This document shows positions 25,622 to 33,062 of a stretch of 52,960 bases of DNA, piece after piece. The stretch is taken from positions 1 through 52,960 of the forward strand of contig JAADFK010000151.1 in the NCBI GenBank assembly GCA_013152925.1. Direction: 5' to 3'. The notes under the pieces are model-generated. The model did not search any database, was not told the origin of the DNA, and worked only from the letters and a program-made list of their open reading frames with translations. This stretch comes from Acidobacteriota bacterium. Lineage in GTDB: Bacteria > Acidobacteriota > Thermoanaerobaculia > Thermoanaerobaculales > Sulfomarinibacteraceae. Numbering within the stretch: position 1 is the first letter of the stretch; every line of letters starts with the position of its first letter. The position numbers and the translations under genes are program-made.

Positions 25622-28600
25622 ATGGGGCGCTCAGAATGGCTGTCCACGGTGGGATCGTGGGGATTCTTGTGCCTGATGGTTGCTGCCTTTCCGGCGGGGG
25701 CTTCCCAGCGGACGCTGGTGCTGAGCCAGGGCAAAAATGGCTACCTGGGCGCCGCCGACACCAGCATCGAGACCAACGACTGGGCCTCTCCGCCGCAGCA
25801 CACCCTCAATTACGGCCAGAACGAATGGCTCCACCTGGACCGGGACGGCGGCGCCAGCGTGCTGATCCGCTTCGATCTCTCGGCGATCCCCGCCAACGCC
25901 GTGATCGTCTCGGCCACGCTGGAGCTCTACAACACCACGGCGTCGGGATCGGCGGGGAGACAGCTCGAACGGCGGGTGGAGGCCTTTGCCGTGCTCAGGG
26001 CCTGGGACGAGGGCAATCAGGTGGAAGGCCAGGTGAGCACGACGCCCGGGGCGCACGGCGCCACCGGGGACAACGCCTTCAGCTTCTACCCCGGCGAGGG
26101 CACCGACGTGCCGTGGGGAGCACGTGGGATGCAGGCCGGAGTCGATTTCGGCGCCACGGTCCTGGCCGCGGCAGACGTGGTGGACCAGGGCTGGTGCTCG
26201 TGGGATCTCCAGGAGCAGGTCCAGGGCTGGGTACGCGGCCGGGAGGCCAACCACGGCATCGTGCTCCGGGATGCCACGGGCTGGGAGGACGGCAACACCG
26301 ACTGGCGGGACTTCGTGTCGAGCCAGTCCCCCGACACGGCGCACCGGCCGCGGCTGCGCCTGGTGTACGACCCGGATACGCCCGTGGCCGATGCCGGCGG
26401 GGACCTGACCGAGCTCCACTGGGACGGCGGGCCGGTCATCCTGGACGGTTCGGCCTCCCACGACCACCCGGGCGGCGACGACGGGAGCCTCCGCTTCTCG
26501 TGGCGGGTCTCCCGGGCGGCCTTCGGCTCGTCGGCTGGTGGCGAGCTGTGTGCCACCGCGGTCTGCTCCTTCCAGCCCGACGCGGCGGGTTGCTGGGAGC
26601 TCGAGCTGGTGGCGACCAACGCCCAGGGCGAGAGCGCCTCGGACACGGTCCGGCTGCGCCTGGCGCGGATCCCGCGGGGACATCCCCGGATCTTCCTGAC
26701 TCCGGCACGGCTGGCGGTCCTGCGCGAGCGGGCACGGGAGGACAACCCCAGGTGGAGGGCCCTGCTGGGCCAGGCCAGCCGGAGCGATGGTGACAAGCTG
26801 GCCAAGGCCCTGGTCCGCCAGCTGCTGGACGACCCCTCGTACTGCCGGGGCGCCGACGGTGCCATCGCCCTGGCCATGGCGGAGATCGCCGGGCAGGGGC
26901 GGTGGTCCACCCAGGCGGGGGACATCGCGCTGGTCTACGACTGGTGCCACGGTGAGCTCGCCAGCGCGGACCGGGACGCCATCCTCGGTTTCTTCGGCTC
27001 CCTGGGAAACGACGGGGACGACCTTCCAGGCTGGGGCAACTACTGGCCACGCTGGGGCTACTCCTACGCCATGATGGGGCTGGCCACGCTGGACGAGTCG
27101 CCGGAGGCCGGCGCGTGGATGGACGAGTACCGGGAGCGGCGTTTCGCCACCTACGACGTGCCCAACCTCGACCGGATCGCCGCCGGCGGCGGATGGCCCG
27201 AGGGGACGGTGTACGATTGGATCGCCAACCTGTGGCGGGTCAAGGCCGTGGAGGGGTGGCGCAGCGCCACGGGCGAGAACCTCTTCCTGGCCACGGACTG
27301 GTTCCGCCAGCGGCCGGGCTTCCTGCTGATGCAGAGCTGGCCCGGCGTGCGCGACGTGTGGGGCTCCAGCTGGTACCACCCCTACACCAGTCACGGCGAT
27401 GCCGAGCGCAACCGCGGCTCCATGGCCAACTACGGGCGGATCATGGGGGAGATCCTGATCGGTGCCTTTCCGGACGAGGTGATGGCCCGCCAGCTTCAGG
27501 CCTACCTGGCGGCGTCCCCGGCGGATCATCCGGACGACTTCCTGGCCCACGAGGAGCTTCTCTTCTTCAACCCGGACCAGACCACGGCCCCGCCGGGTCC
27601 CACCGGCTGGCTGGCAGCGGGGACGGGGGACGTGGTCTTCCGCTCGGGCTGGCCATCGGGCGCGGCGGACACCGATCCCCAGGTGACCGTCCTCGGCCTC
27701 CACTGCGGTGACCGGTTCAGCTACCACCAGCACTACGAGCAGGGGTCGTTCACACTGTATTCGGGCGAGCCGGTCTTGCTGGACTCCGGTGTCTACTCGG
27801 GCGACGGGCTCTCCAACCACGACGTCAACTACTACGTCAGGACCATCGCCCACAACACGCTGGTGGTCTTCAGCCCCCAGGAGGATTTCAGCGCGTCGCG
27901 TCCCGACGCCACCTCCAACGACGGCGGCCAGCGGAGCCCCTACCCGGGAACGCGGGCTCCTCCCAGCGTGGCCTACCGGCAGGAGCACGGTCTCATCTAC
28001 GAGACGGGGGACATCCTCCGGTACGAGAACACGGGCACGCTGGGGTACGTCCTGGCGGATGCCACGGCGGCCTACAACAACCCGGCCTACAACCAGGCGG
28101 ACCGCTCCGATCTCCCGGGGAACGTGGCCAAGGTCACACGTTTCCAGCGGGAGCTGGTCTACCTGCGGCGGGCGGCGCCGGAGGAGGCCGAGGCCGTGGT
28201 GCTCTACGATCGCGTCGGGGTGACCGATCCATCCTTCTCGGGAGGCAACACCAAGCTGCTCTTCCACGTGCAGAACGAGCCGGAGGTGGACGGGAGCGGC
28301 ACGGAGGTCTCGGCGGGAGAGACCCTCTTCCCCCGGGCGCGGGAGGCCGTGGTCACAGCGCCGGGAGGGGCCAGGGCCACGCTTCGTTTCCTGCTGCCGG
28401 CGGACCACAACGTCCGCCGCGTGGGAGGGCGTGGCGTCAAGGCGTTCTGGGCCTTCGATGCCAACTACGACTGGCAGTGGGAGGAGAACGAGCCGCAGCC
28501 ACGGCCCGTCAACGACTTCGAGGACACGCCGTGGGGCGAGTGGCGCCTGGAGCTGGAGCCCGCCGACCGCGATCTGGACCACAGCTTCCTCACCGTGATC

Positions 28601-28990
28601 CTGCCCGATCCCACGGGCACCGCCGCGGTCCCCTCCACGAAGGCCATCGCCGACGATGACGTGGAGGGCGTCCTGATTGGTGGGCCGGGCCCCCGGCGTG
28701 CGGTGCTCTTTGCCTCGTCGAGGGATGGCAGCACCCTGCTGGACCGGTTCTCGTACACGCTCGCCGGGACAGGACGGGTCCGGCACACGGTGGCGGACGT
28801 TGTGCCGGGCTCCAGGTGGGAGCTCGCCATCTCCCCGTCTGAAACCGGCCAGACCGTCGTCCTGAGCCCCTCCACCACGGGGGCGCTCGCCGCCTCCGCC
28901 GCCGGTGTGCTCCGCTTCTGCACGGACGGCCCACGTCCCTGTACCGCGGCGAGAGCCCCGCGGCCCGTGACACGGCACCTGCCTCGGTAG
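25622..28990 (+). CDS. Exported heparinase II/III-like protein with DNRLRE and PKD-like domains
   Basis: 1122 residues; AAGGGGG precedes the ATG by 8 bases. Residues 1-28 form a signal peptide. Residues about 30-248 form a DNRLRE-type beta domain (LIRFDLSAIPANAVIVSATL, then WDLQEQVQGWV). Residues about 254-350 are a PKD/Ig-like module (DAGGDLTE, ILDGSASHDH). Residues about 355-650 form an alpha/alpha toroid, and about 650-900 a heparinase II/III-like beta-sandwich with SYHQHYEQGSFTLYSGEP and VRTIAHNTLVVF, which hold the typical His and Tyr positions. Such proteins are polysaccharide lyases or glycoside-acting enzymes; the substrate is unknown. Directly upstream of another carbohydrate-active gene. 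Confidence 0.87.
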   Translation: MGRSEWLSTVGSWGFLCLMVAAFPAGASQRTLVLSQGKNGYLGAADTSIETNDWASPPQHTLNYGQNEWLHLDRDGGASVLIRFDLSAIPANAVIVSATLELYNTTASGSAGRQLERRVEAFAVLRAWDEGNQVEGQVSTTPGAHGATGDNAFSFYPGEGTDVPWGARGMQAGVDFGATVLAAADVVDQGWCSWDLQEQVQGWVRGREANHGIVLRDATGWEDGNTDWRDFVSSQSPDTAHRPRLRLVYDPDTPVADAGGDLTELHWDGGPVILDGSASHDHPGGDDGSLRFSWRVSRAAFGSSAGGELCATAVCSFQPDAAGCWELELVATNAQGESASDTVRLRLARIPRGHPRIFLTPARLAVLRERAREDNPRWRALLGQASRSDGDKLAKALVRQLLDDPSYCRGADGAIALAMAEIAGQGRWSTQAGDIALVYDWCHGELASADRDAILGFFGSLGNDGDDLPGWGNYWPRWGYSYAMMGLATLDESPEAGAWMDEYRERRFATYDVPNLDRIAAGGGWPEGTVYDWIANLWRVKAVEGWRSATGENLFLATDWFRQRPGFLLMQSWPGVRDVWGSSWYHPYTSHGDAERNRGSMANYGRIMGEILIGAFPDEVMARQLQAYLAASPADHPDDFLAHEELLFFNPDQTTAPPGPTGWLAAGTGDVVFRSGWPSGAADTDPQVTVLGLHCGDRFSYHQHYEQGSFTLYSGEPVLLDSGVYSGDGLSNHDVNYYVRTIAHNTLVVFSPQEDFSASRPDATSNDGGQRSPYPGTRAPPSVAYRQEHGLIYETGDILRYENTGTLGYVLADATAAYNNPAYNQADRSDLPGNVAKVTRFQRELVYLRRAAPEEAEAVVLYDRVGVTDPSFSGGNTKLLFHVQNEPEVDGSGTEVSAGETLFPRAREAVVTAPGGARATLRFLLPADHNVRRVGGRGVKAFWAFDANYDWQWEENEPQPRPVNDFEDTPWGEWRLELEPADRDLDHSFLTVILPDPTGTAAVPSTKAIADDDVEGVLIGGPGPRRAVLFASSRDGSTLLDRFSYTLAGTGRVRHTVADVVPGSRWELAISPSETGQTVVLSPSTTGALAASAAGVLRFCTDGPRPCTAARAPRPVTRHLPR

Positions 28991-29080
28991 GCGTGGTGCC
29001 AGATCCCTTGGCAATGACGGAACCCCGGGCCGTGGCGTGAATCGGCCCGTGCCGGGTGTATCCTCTGGTGGGGGTTTCCG

Positions 29081-30988
29081 ATGCGAACGGCAACGGCCGG
29101 GAGGCTGGTCTGGGCGGCGCTGGTGGTGGTGGCCGTCGTGTCCGCCGGCGTGGTGCGGGCGGACGAGCTCGTGGACGACTTCGAGAACGCCGCGAGATGG
29201 CCGGTGTGGTCGTTCGTGGCCGGCCCGGACTGCCCCGGGGCGCGCGGTGACCTCGAGAGGGTGACCGGGGCGGGACATGGCGGCTCCACGGCGGCCCGGC
29301 TGCGCTTCGATTTCACGGACGGTGGCTGCCTCGTGGGCGCGCGGCGCTCGCTCCTGGACCTCGGCGCGGTCCGCGGAATCTCCTTCTGGCTGGCCGGAGC
29401 GGTGCCGGGGACGCGGCTCTTCGTCCGGCTGAGCGACGAGACCGGGCAGGTCTTCGAGAGCTACTTGCCCATGCAGAGCGCTGATCCGGCGCGGTGGGTT
29501 CCCTACACCGTGCTGGCTGCATCGGGCGGGAAGTGGTGGGGCGGCGCGGCGGACGGGGTCTTCCACGGCGACGCCACGCAGCTGGAGATCGTGCTCCGGA
29601 TCGGCTACGGCGTCCATCTCGAAGGAGCGGTGCTCTTCGACGACGTTTCGGCCCTGTCGGCGGCCTCCGTGGCCGTCGATCCCCGGGGACCCGGCATTCC
29701 CCTGCCCGCACCGGGGCGGCTCCGCGACCGGATCGGCGTCAACGTCAACCTGGCCTCCCTGGACGGCGAACGGCTCGACCGCGCGGCCGCCGCGGGTTTC
29801 GGATGGATCCGGGCCGACCTGGACTGGGCCACCGTGGAGCGGTCCCGTGGGCACTACGACTTCACGGCCTACGATGCCCTCCTCGACGCCGTGGAGGCGC
29901 GGGGGATGCGGGCGCTGCTGGTCCTCGATTACTTCAACCCGGTCTACTGCCCGGATGCCGCGTGCGATCCGCACACGGGCCCCGCCACGGAGCGCCAGCG
30001 CAGCGCCTTCGCCGCCTTCGCCGCCGCCGCCGCGGCCCGGTACCGCGGGCGGGCCATTGCCTTCGAGGTCTGGAACGAGCCCAACAGCACGAGCTTCTGG
30101 CGTCCCGGCCCCGACCCCGCAGCCTACGGGAAGCTGGCCGCCGCGGTGGCGGGTGCCATCGGCGCCGCCGATCCCGGCATCCCCGTGGCCGTCGGGGCCA
30201 CGGCCGGCGTCGACGTGGAGTTCCTCGACAGCGCCCTGGAATCGTCCGGTCTCTCCGGGGCTGGCTGGGTCAGCGTCCATCCCTACCGTTCCTTCGTTCC
30301 GGAGTCCATCGGCGAGGACGTGGCGCTGCTCCGTGAGACGGTCGCGGCCCGCACCGGACGGACGGACATCCCCGTGGTCTCCAGCGAATGGGGGTACACG
30401 ACCCGTCTCTTCGAGGGAGACCGCGCCGAGGTGCTGCACCGGCAGGCGGTGGCCGCCGTGCGGGAGCTGCTGGCGGCTCAGCGTGCCGGCCTGCCGCTGG
30501 CTGTCTGGTACGACCTGACCGACGACTGTGCGGACCTGACGGAGTGGGAGTGCAACTTCGGCCTCCTGGAAGCCGACGGGCGGACGCCCACGCCGGCGTG
30601 GGAGGCCGTGGCCACCATGAGCCGCATCCTGCCGGCGGGGGTGGCGGAGGTGAGCTCCTGCGGCCGGCCCCCGGCCGTCTATTGCCTGGCATTCCGCAGC
30701 GCTCTTGGCGGTACCGCCGTGCTCTGGACGGGACAGGAGGGTACGGCGCTCGGGGTTCGCCTGCCATCACGTGTGGGACTGGAGGTGCACGATCTCTTCG
30801 GACGGGAGGTGGCGGCGCCGGGCGATGATGGGCTCGAGCTTGATGAGGCCAAGGGGCCGGTGTATCTGAGCCTCCCGGTGGCCGGCCGCGCCCGGCGGCC
30901 GGAGGGCCGGGTGGTGCCGTCTGCGAAGGGTACGCCCGTTCGCGCCGTGAGCCGTCCTGCGAGCCTGCGGCGTTCGGCCGCACCGTGA
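29081..30988 (+). CDS. Exported clan GH-A glycoside hydrolase (GH5/GH39-like)
   Basis: 635 residues. Residues 1-27 are a signal peptide (VVVAVVSAGVVRA). Residues about 30-200 look like a jelly-roll carbohydrate-binding or complex I intermediate-like domain (DDFENAARWPVW at the start, AVLFDDVSAL at the end). The TIM barrel follows: IGVNVNLASL, then the acid/base Glu333 in FEVWNEPNST and the nucleophile Glu436 in VVSSEWGY, the two-Glu arrangement of retaining clan GH-A enzymes. A C-terminal beta domain ends in a basic tail. It starts 90 bases after the heparinase-like gene on the same strand, so the two probably attack the same exported glycan. Confidence 0.85.
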   Translation: MRTATAGRLVWAALVVVAVVSAGVVRADELVDDFENAARWPVWSFVAGPDCPGARGDLERVTGAGHGGSTAARLRFDFTDGGCLVGARRSLLDLGAVRGISFWLAGAVPGTRLFVRLSDETGQVFESYLPMQSADPARWVPYTVLAASGGKWWGGAADGVFHGDATQLEIVLRIGYGVHLEGAVLFDDVSALSAASVAVDPRGPGIPLPAPGRLRDRIGVNVNLASLDGERLDRAAAAGFGWIRADLDWATVERSRGHYDFTAYDALLDAVEARGMRALLVLDYFNPVYCPDAACDPHTGPATERQRSAFAAFAAAAAARYRGRAIAFEVWNEPNSTSFWRPGPDPAAYGKLAAAVAGAIGAADPGIPVAVGATAGVDVEFLDSALESSGLSGAGWVSVHPYRSFVPESIGEDVALLRETVAARTGRTDIPVVSSEWGYTTRLFEGDRAEVLHRQAVAAVRELLAAQRAGLPLAVWYDLTDDCADLTEWECNFGLLEADGRTPTPAWEAVATMSRILPAGVAEVSSCGRPPAVYCLAFRSALGGTAVLWTGQEGTALGVRLPSRVGLEVHDLFGREVAAPGDDGLELDEAKGPVYLSLPVAGRARRPEGRVVPSAKGTPVRAVSRPASLRRSAAP

Positions 30989-31193
30989 TGGCGCCCAGAC
31001 CGCGGCCGGACCCGAAAACGGCACGTACGCAACGAAGCGGAGCAGCGGAAGAAACGCGGGGACGAAAGGCGCCGAGTCAGATGGGGACGAGGTAGGAAAC
31101 GCGGGGGCGCGGAGACGCAGAGGAAGAGAAGAGAGATGGCGCCTGCGGTCCGGGTTGGTTTCCCGTGGTCGCGGTTCGTTCGGAGGGTCGGTT

Positions 31194-31300
31194 GTAGCGG
31201 CGGGCGTCTCGCCCGCCCGGGCCGGGGGACGAGGGCGCCCCGGCGAGGGATACAGCGGCGGTCTCGCCTCCACCCGGGCAGGCCGGACGCCTGCCGCTAC
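31194..31300. repeat. REP/BIME-like inverted element
   Basis: Bounded by GTAGCGGCGGGCG and its imperfect inverse CGCCTGCCGCTAC. The left part contains the perfect 8-bp stem GGCGGGCG-TCT-CGCCCGCC (31199-31217) and the right part the 7-bp stem GGCAGGC-CGGAC-GCCTGCC (31277-31295). A related hairpin is at 32547-32569. This resembles bacterial interspersed mosaic elements built from two REP palindromes. Confidence 0.65.
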
Positions 31301-31450
31301 CAGTCTCTTCTTCCGGGGGGCGGAATACCTGACGCGACGGTTCGTGACGGGGATTCCCAACGAGATAATCCGTGTAATCCGTGGTGAACCTCTTCCGGGA
31401 CCGATGGCTCCCGGAACGAAGAGAAAGACATCCGTAGAAAAACAGTGTCC

Positions 31451-31508
31451 CCTTTTCCTCCCTTCTCTTTGACGATCTCGATGGAAGAAGGCGGTAGTGA
31501 GGAGGTAC
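31451..31508. repeat. Decayed copy of hairpin element, CGACGATCTCG family
   Basis: Core TTTGACGATCTCGATGG with weak arms CCTCC and GGAGG. Better preserved copies lie at 32585-32668 and 39649-39738. An AACAGTGTCCCCTT segment just before it is also matched before the second copy (ACAGCGTCCCCTT near 32500). Confidence 0.45.
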
Positions 31509-31564
31509 GGGGGACGGGCCGCCGGCTCCGCTGGGATCGCACGTTGTTTCGTCGTCGGAGGGAG

Positions 31565-32146
31565 CTATTCGAACGCCTCGCTGCGGGCCCTGGCGAGAAG
31601 ATCGGCGACGCCGAGACGGCGGGCCCATTCCTCCATGTAGAGAATGTCGAGCCGGCTCCCCTGGATCTTGAGGACTCCGAGGATGTCCCTCCACTGGCGA
31701 TCGGAGAGGGCGCCACCCTCGCGGTACCACTGGAGCTTCCGGAGAACGACATCCTCCGGTGACTTCACAGCAGCTGATCGGGGGGGATCGATCACGATCT
31801 GCACGCTGACGCTCCGCTCGAGCTCGACGCGATCGAACTGCTGTTTCCCCGCCACGAAGAAATCGACCTTGAAGCCGGTTCCGAGGTGGATGGCGTTGAA
31901 GCTGGAACGCCGCGATACCGCATCCGCCACCGCTGAACCGTCCACGTAGAACTCACCGGCCAAAGCTTCCACGAGGTGAATTCCCGCGGTGTGGGAAAGA
32001 TCCACGACGAGATCCACGTCGCCCGTCTGACGAGGAACACCGTGGATGGTGCTGGCGAAGGAGCCACCCAGGTGGTAGGGGATCGAGAGTCGCTCGAGGA
32101 TGTCGACCACCAGGACCACCACCTCCAGCAGCGACGGCCCACTCAT
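31565..32146 (-). CDS. Nucleotidyltransferase (AbiEii/MNT-like), second gene of a two-gene module
   Basis: 193 residues from the ATG at 32146, which overlaps the stop of the upstream small gene (ATGA). The fold is that of polymerase-beta-type nucleotidyltransferases: YHLGGSFASTIHG (GGS motif), GDVDLVVDL (paired Asp) and a third acidic position in FKVDFFVAG. It resembles DUF6036/AbiEii-type proteins, many of which are the enzyme half of toxin-antitoxin or abortive-infection pairs. The frame is open further upstream but only as a shadow of the partner gene. Between repeat-rich spacers on both sides, which suggests acquisition. Target RNA or protein unknown. Confidence 0.8.
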   Translation of the reverse strand: MSGPSLLEVVVLVVDILERLSIPYHLGGSFASTIHGVPRQTGDVDLVVDLSHTAGIHLVEALAGEFYVDGSAVADAVSRRSSFNAIHLGTGFKVDFFVAGKQQFDRVELERSVSVQIVIDPPRSAAVKSPEDVVLRKLQWYREGGALSDRQWRDILGVLKIQGSRLDILYMEEWARRLGVADLLARARSEAFE

Positions 32147-32391
32147 GGGGTGGGGGGGCCGAAGGCGGCCGCGGCGAGCTCCTCTCCGAGGAGAAGATCC
32201 ATCATGAGGCGTTCGATCCTCTCGGCGGATGCGCCGGGGTTCCGGCTGCGCAGGCCAGCTCGCGTCAGCTCTCGTGCCGTTCGGCAGGCATCGTCCAGAA
32301 GCTCCAACCTGCGCCACGCCGGCATGTCACGGAAGATCCTCAACATCACGGCCTCGGCGACGGCGGAGGTGTCCCGCGAGAGCGTCGTCAT
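32143..32391 (-). CDS. 82-residue partner of the nucleotidyltransferase (possible TA component)
   Basis: 82 residues from the ATG at 32391, ending in a 4-base overlap with the nucleotidyltransferase gene. Predicted all-helical and charged: MLRIFRDMPAWRRLELLDDA, then LTRAGLRSRNPGASAERI and an acidic-hydrophobic C-terminus (MMDLLLGEELAAAAFG). From memory, small proteins with the pattern RRLEL...R.L..AGLR.R.P commonly precede such nucleotidyltransferases in several phyla, so the pair is a recurrent module. Small first gene plus coupled enzyme is the usual toxin-antitoxin layout, but no function is proven. Confidence 0.7.
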   Translation of the reverse strand: MTTLSRDTSAVAEAVMLRIFRDMPAWRRLELLDDACRTARELTRAGLRSRNPGASAERIERLMMDLLLGEELAAAAFGPPTP

Positions 32392-32546
32392 GGCTCCAGA
32401 ATACAGCAACGTTGGGCACTGTTCCATGTGTCCCTGTCGTGCCATGGCGCGACAGGGAGGAACCAACAGCGCTCGAGTAGCGGAAAGCAGACCTTGAAAA
32501 CAGCGTCCCCTTCTCTCGGCCCCGCCGTCCGCCCTTCTGGTAACCC

Positions 32547-32569
32547 GGGGCAGGCGAGACGCCCGCCCC
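32547..32569. repeat. REP-like palindrome
   Basis: GGGGCAGGCG-AGA-CGCCCGCCCC: 10-bp arms with one mismatch. It is the reverse-orientation relative of the hairpin at 31199-31217. Confidence 0.6.
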
Positions 32570-32584
32570 CACCAAAGAACCCTT

Positions 32585-32668
32585 CGCCCTCTGTGTCGCT
32601 GCGACTTTGCGTTCCACTATTCTTCGACGATCTCGGTGGGAGAGAGTAGAAACGCAGAGGAGGAGAAG
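32585..32668. repeat. Hairpin element, CGACGATCTCG family (copy 2)
   Basis: Left arm contains CCTCTGTGTCGCTGCGACTT and then TGCGTTCC; the centre is TTCGACGATCTCGGTGG; the right arm is GTAGAAACGCAGAGGAGGAG. The arms are imperfectly complementary (CTCTG...TGCGTT against AACGCAGAG). Same layout as the copy at 39649-39738. Confidence 0.55.
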
Positions 32669-32812
32669 TTGGTGGTCGCGTGGGGGCAACGGCCCGTCGC
32701 TGTGCTGGGTCTGGGGGATGTGGGAGGTGGTCACGGCGTGAGCAAATTGCGCACGGCGTGACCAGTTGGGATGGGCTGCGAAGGGGTGTCCGGGGGAAGA
32801 AGGAAGGGAAGC

Positions 32813-32840
32813 CACGGATTAACACGGATGAACACGGATT
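32813..32840. repeat. ACACGGAT direct-repeat element
   Basis: Three successive CACGGAT units spaced by about 10 bases (CACGGATTAA, CACGGATGAA, CACGGATTGG). An inverted relative lies at 31364-31390. Similar short sequences are, from memory, dispersed between genes in many environmental bacterial genomes. Confidence 0.6.
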
Positions 32841-33017
32841 GGGGAAGAGGGGTACGGATTGGGATCGGGCCGGGCTGTAACGTCCTCGTACCGTGATGGT
32901 TCCGGATGGGCATTCCTTTGGTCCGTTCTTGCCCGCGGGTTGTCGTGGAATGATATCGGGTGGCTGGGCACGCACTCGCCGCCAAGGTGGCACAAATGTT
33001 GCTCTCTGGCTTTTCGT

Positions 33018-33033
33018 ATGACAAGCATGTCAT
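33018..33033. promoter_or_regulatory. Palindrome before mosaic gene, possible operator
   Basis: ATGACA-agca-TGTCAT, a perfect 6-bp inverted repeat with a 4-base spacer, 29 bases before the ATG and just ahead of the ribosome site GGAGG (33053-33057). Position and symmetry fit a repressor or activator site. Confidence 0.35.
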
Positions 33034-33062
33034 CCGCTCATCACAACGCGCTGGAGGTATTC

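Larger units (their letters stand above)
30989..31564. repeat. Repeat-rich intergenic region left of the nucleotidyltransferase module
   Basis: 576 bases without a credible gene. Contents: two GAAACGCGGGG-type segments near 31048 and 31096 that continue as GCGGAGACGCAGAGG; an inverted REP-like element at 31194-31300; an ATAATCCGTGTAATCCGTGG segment at 31364-31383, the inverted form of the repeat at 32813-32840; and a decayed hairpin element with the core GACGATCTCG at about 31451-31508. Most of these have a second copy between 32490 and 32860. Confidence 0.65.
32392..33062. repeat. Repeat-rich intergenic region between TA-like module and mosaic gene
   Basis: 671 bases with no credible gene. 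It holds a REP-like hairpin (32547-32569), a hairpin element (32585-32668), a GGATTAACACGG repeat (32813-32840), and the control region of the following gene including a palindrome at 33018-33033. The stretch 32669-32812 shows nothing recognisable. Confidence 0.6.

Noticed and set aside
25631..30439. A 1602-codon open frame antisense to the heparinase-like and GH genes
   Set aside because: Gly/Arg/Pro/His-rich translation with no domain; the opposite strand has clear enzyme motifs. It results from high GC codon bias.
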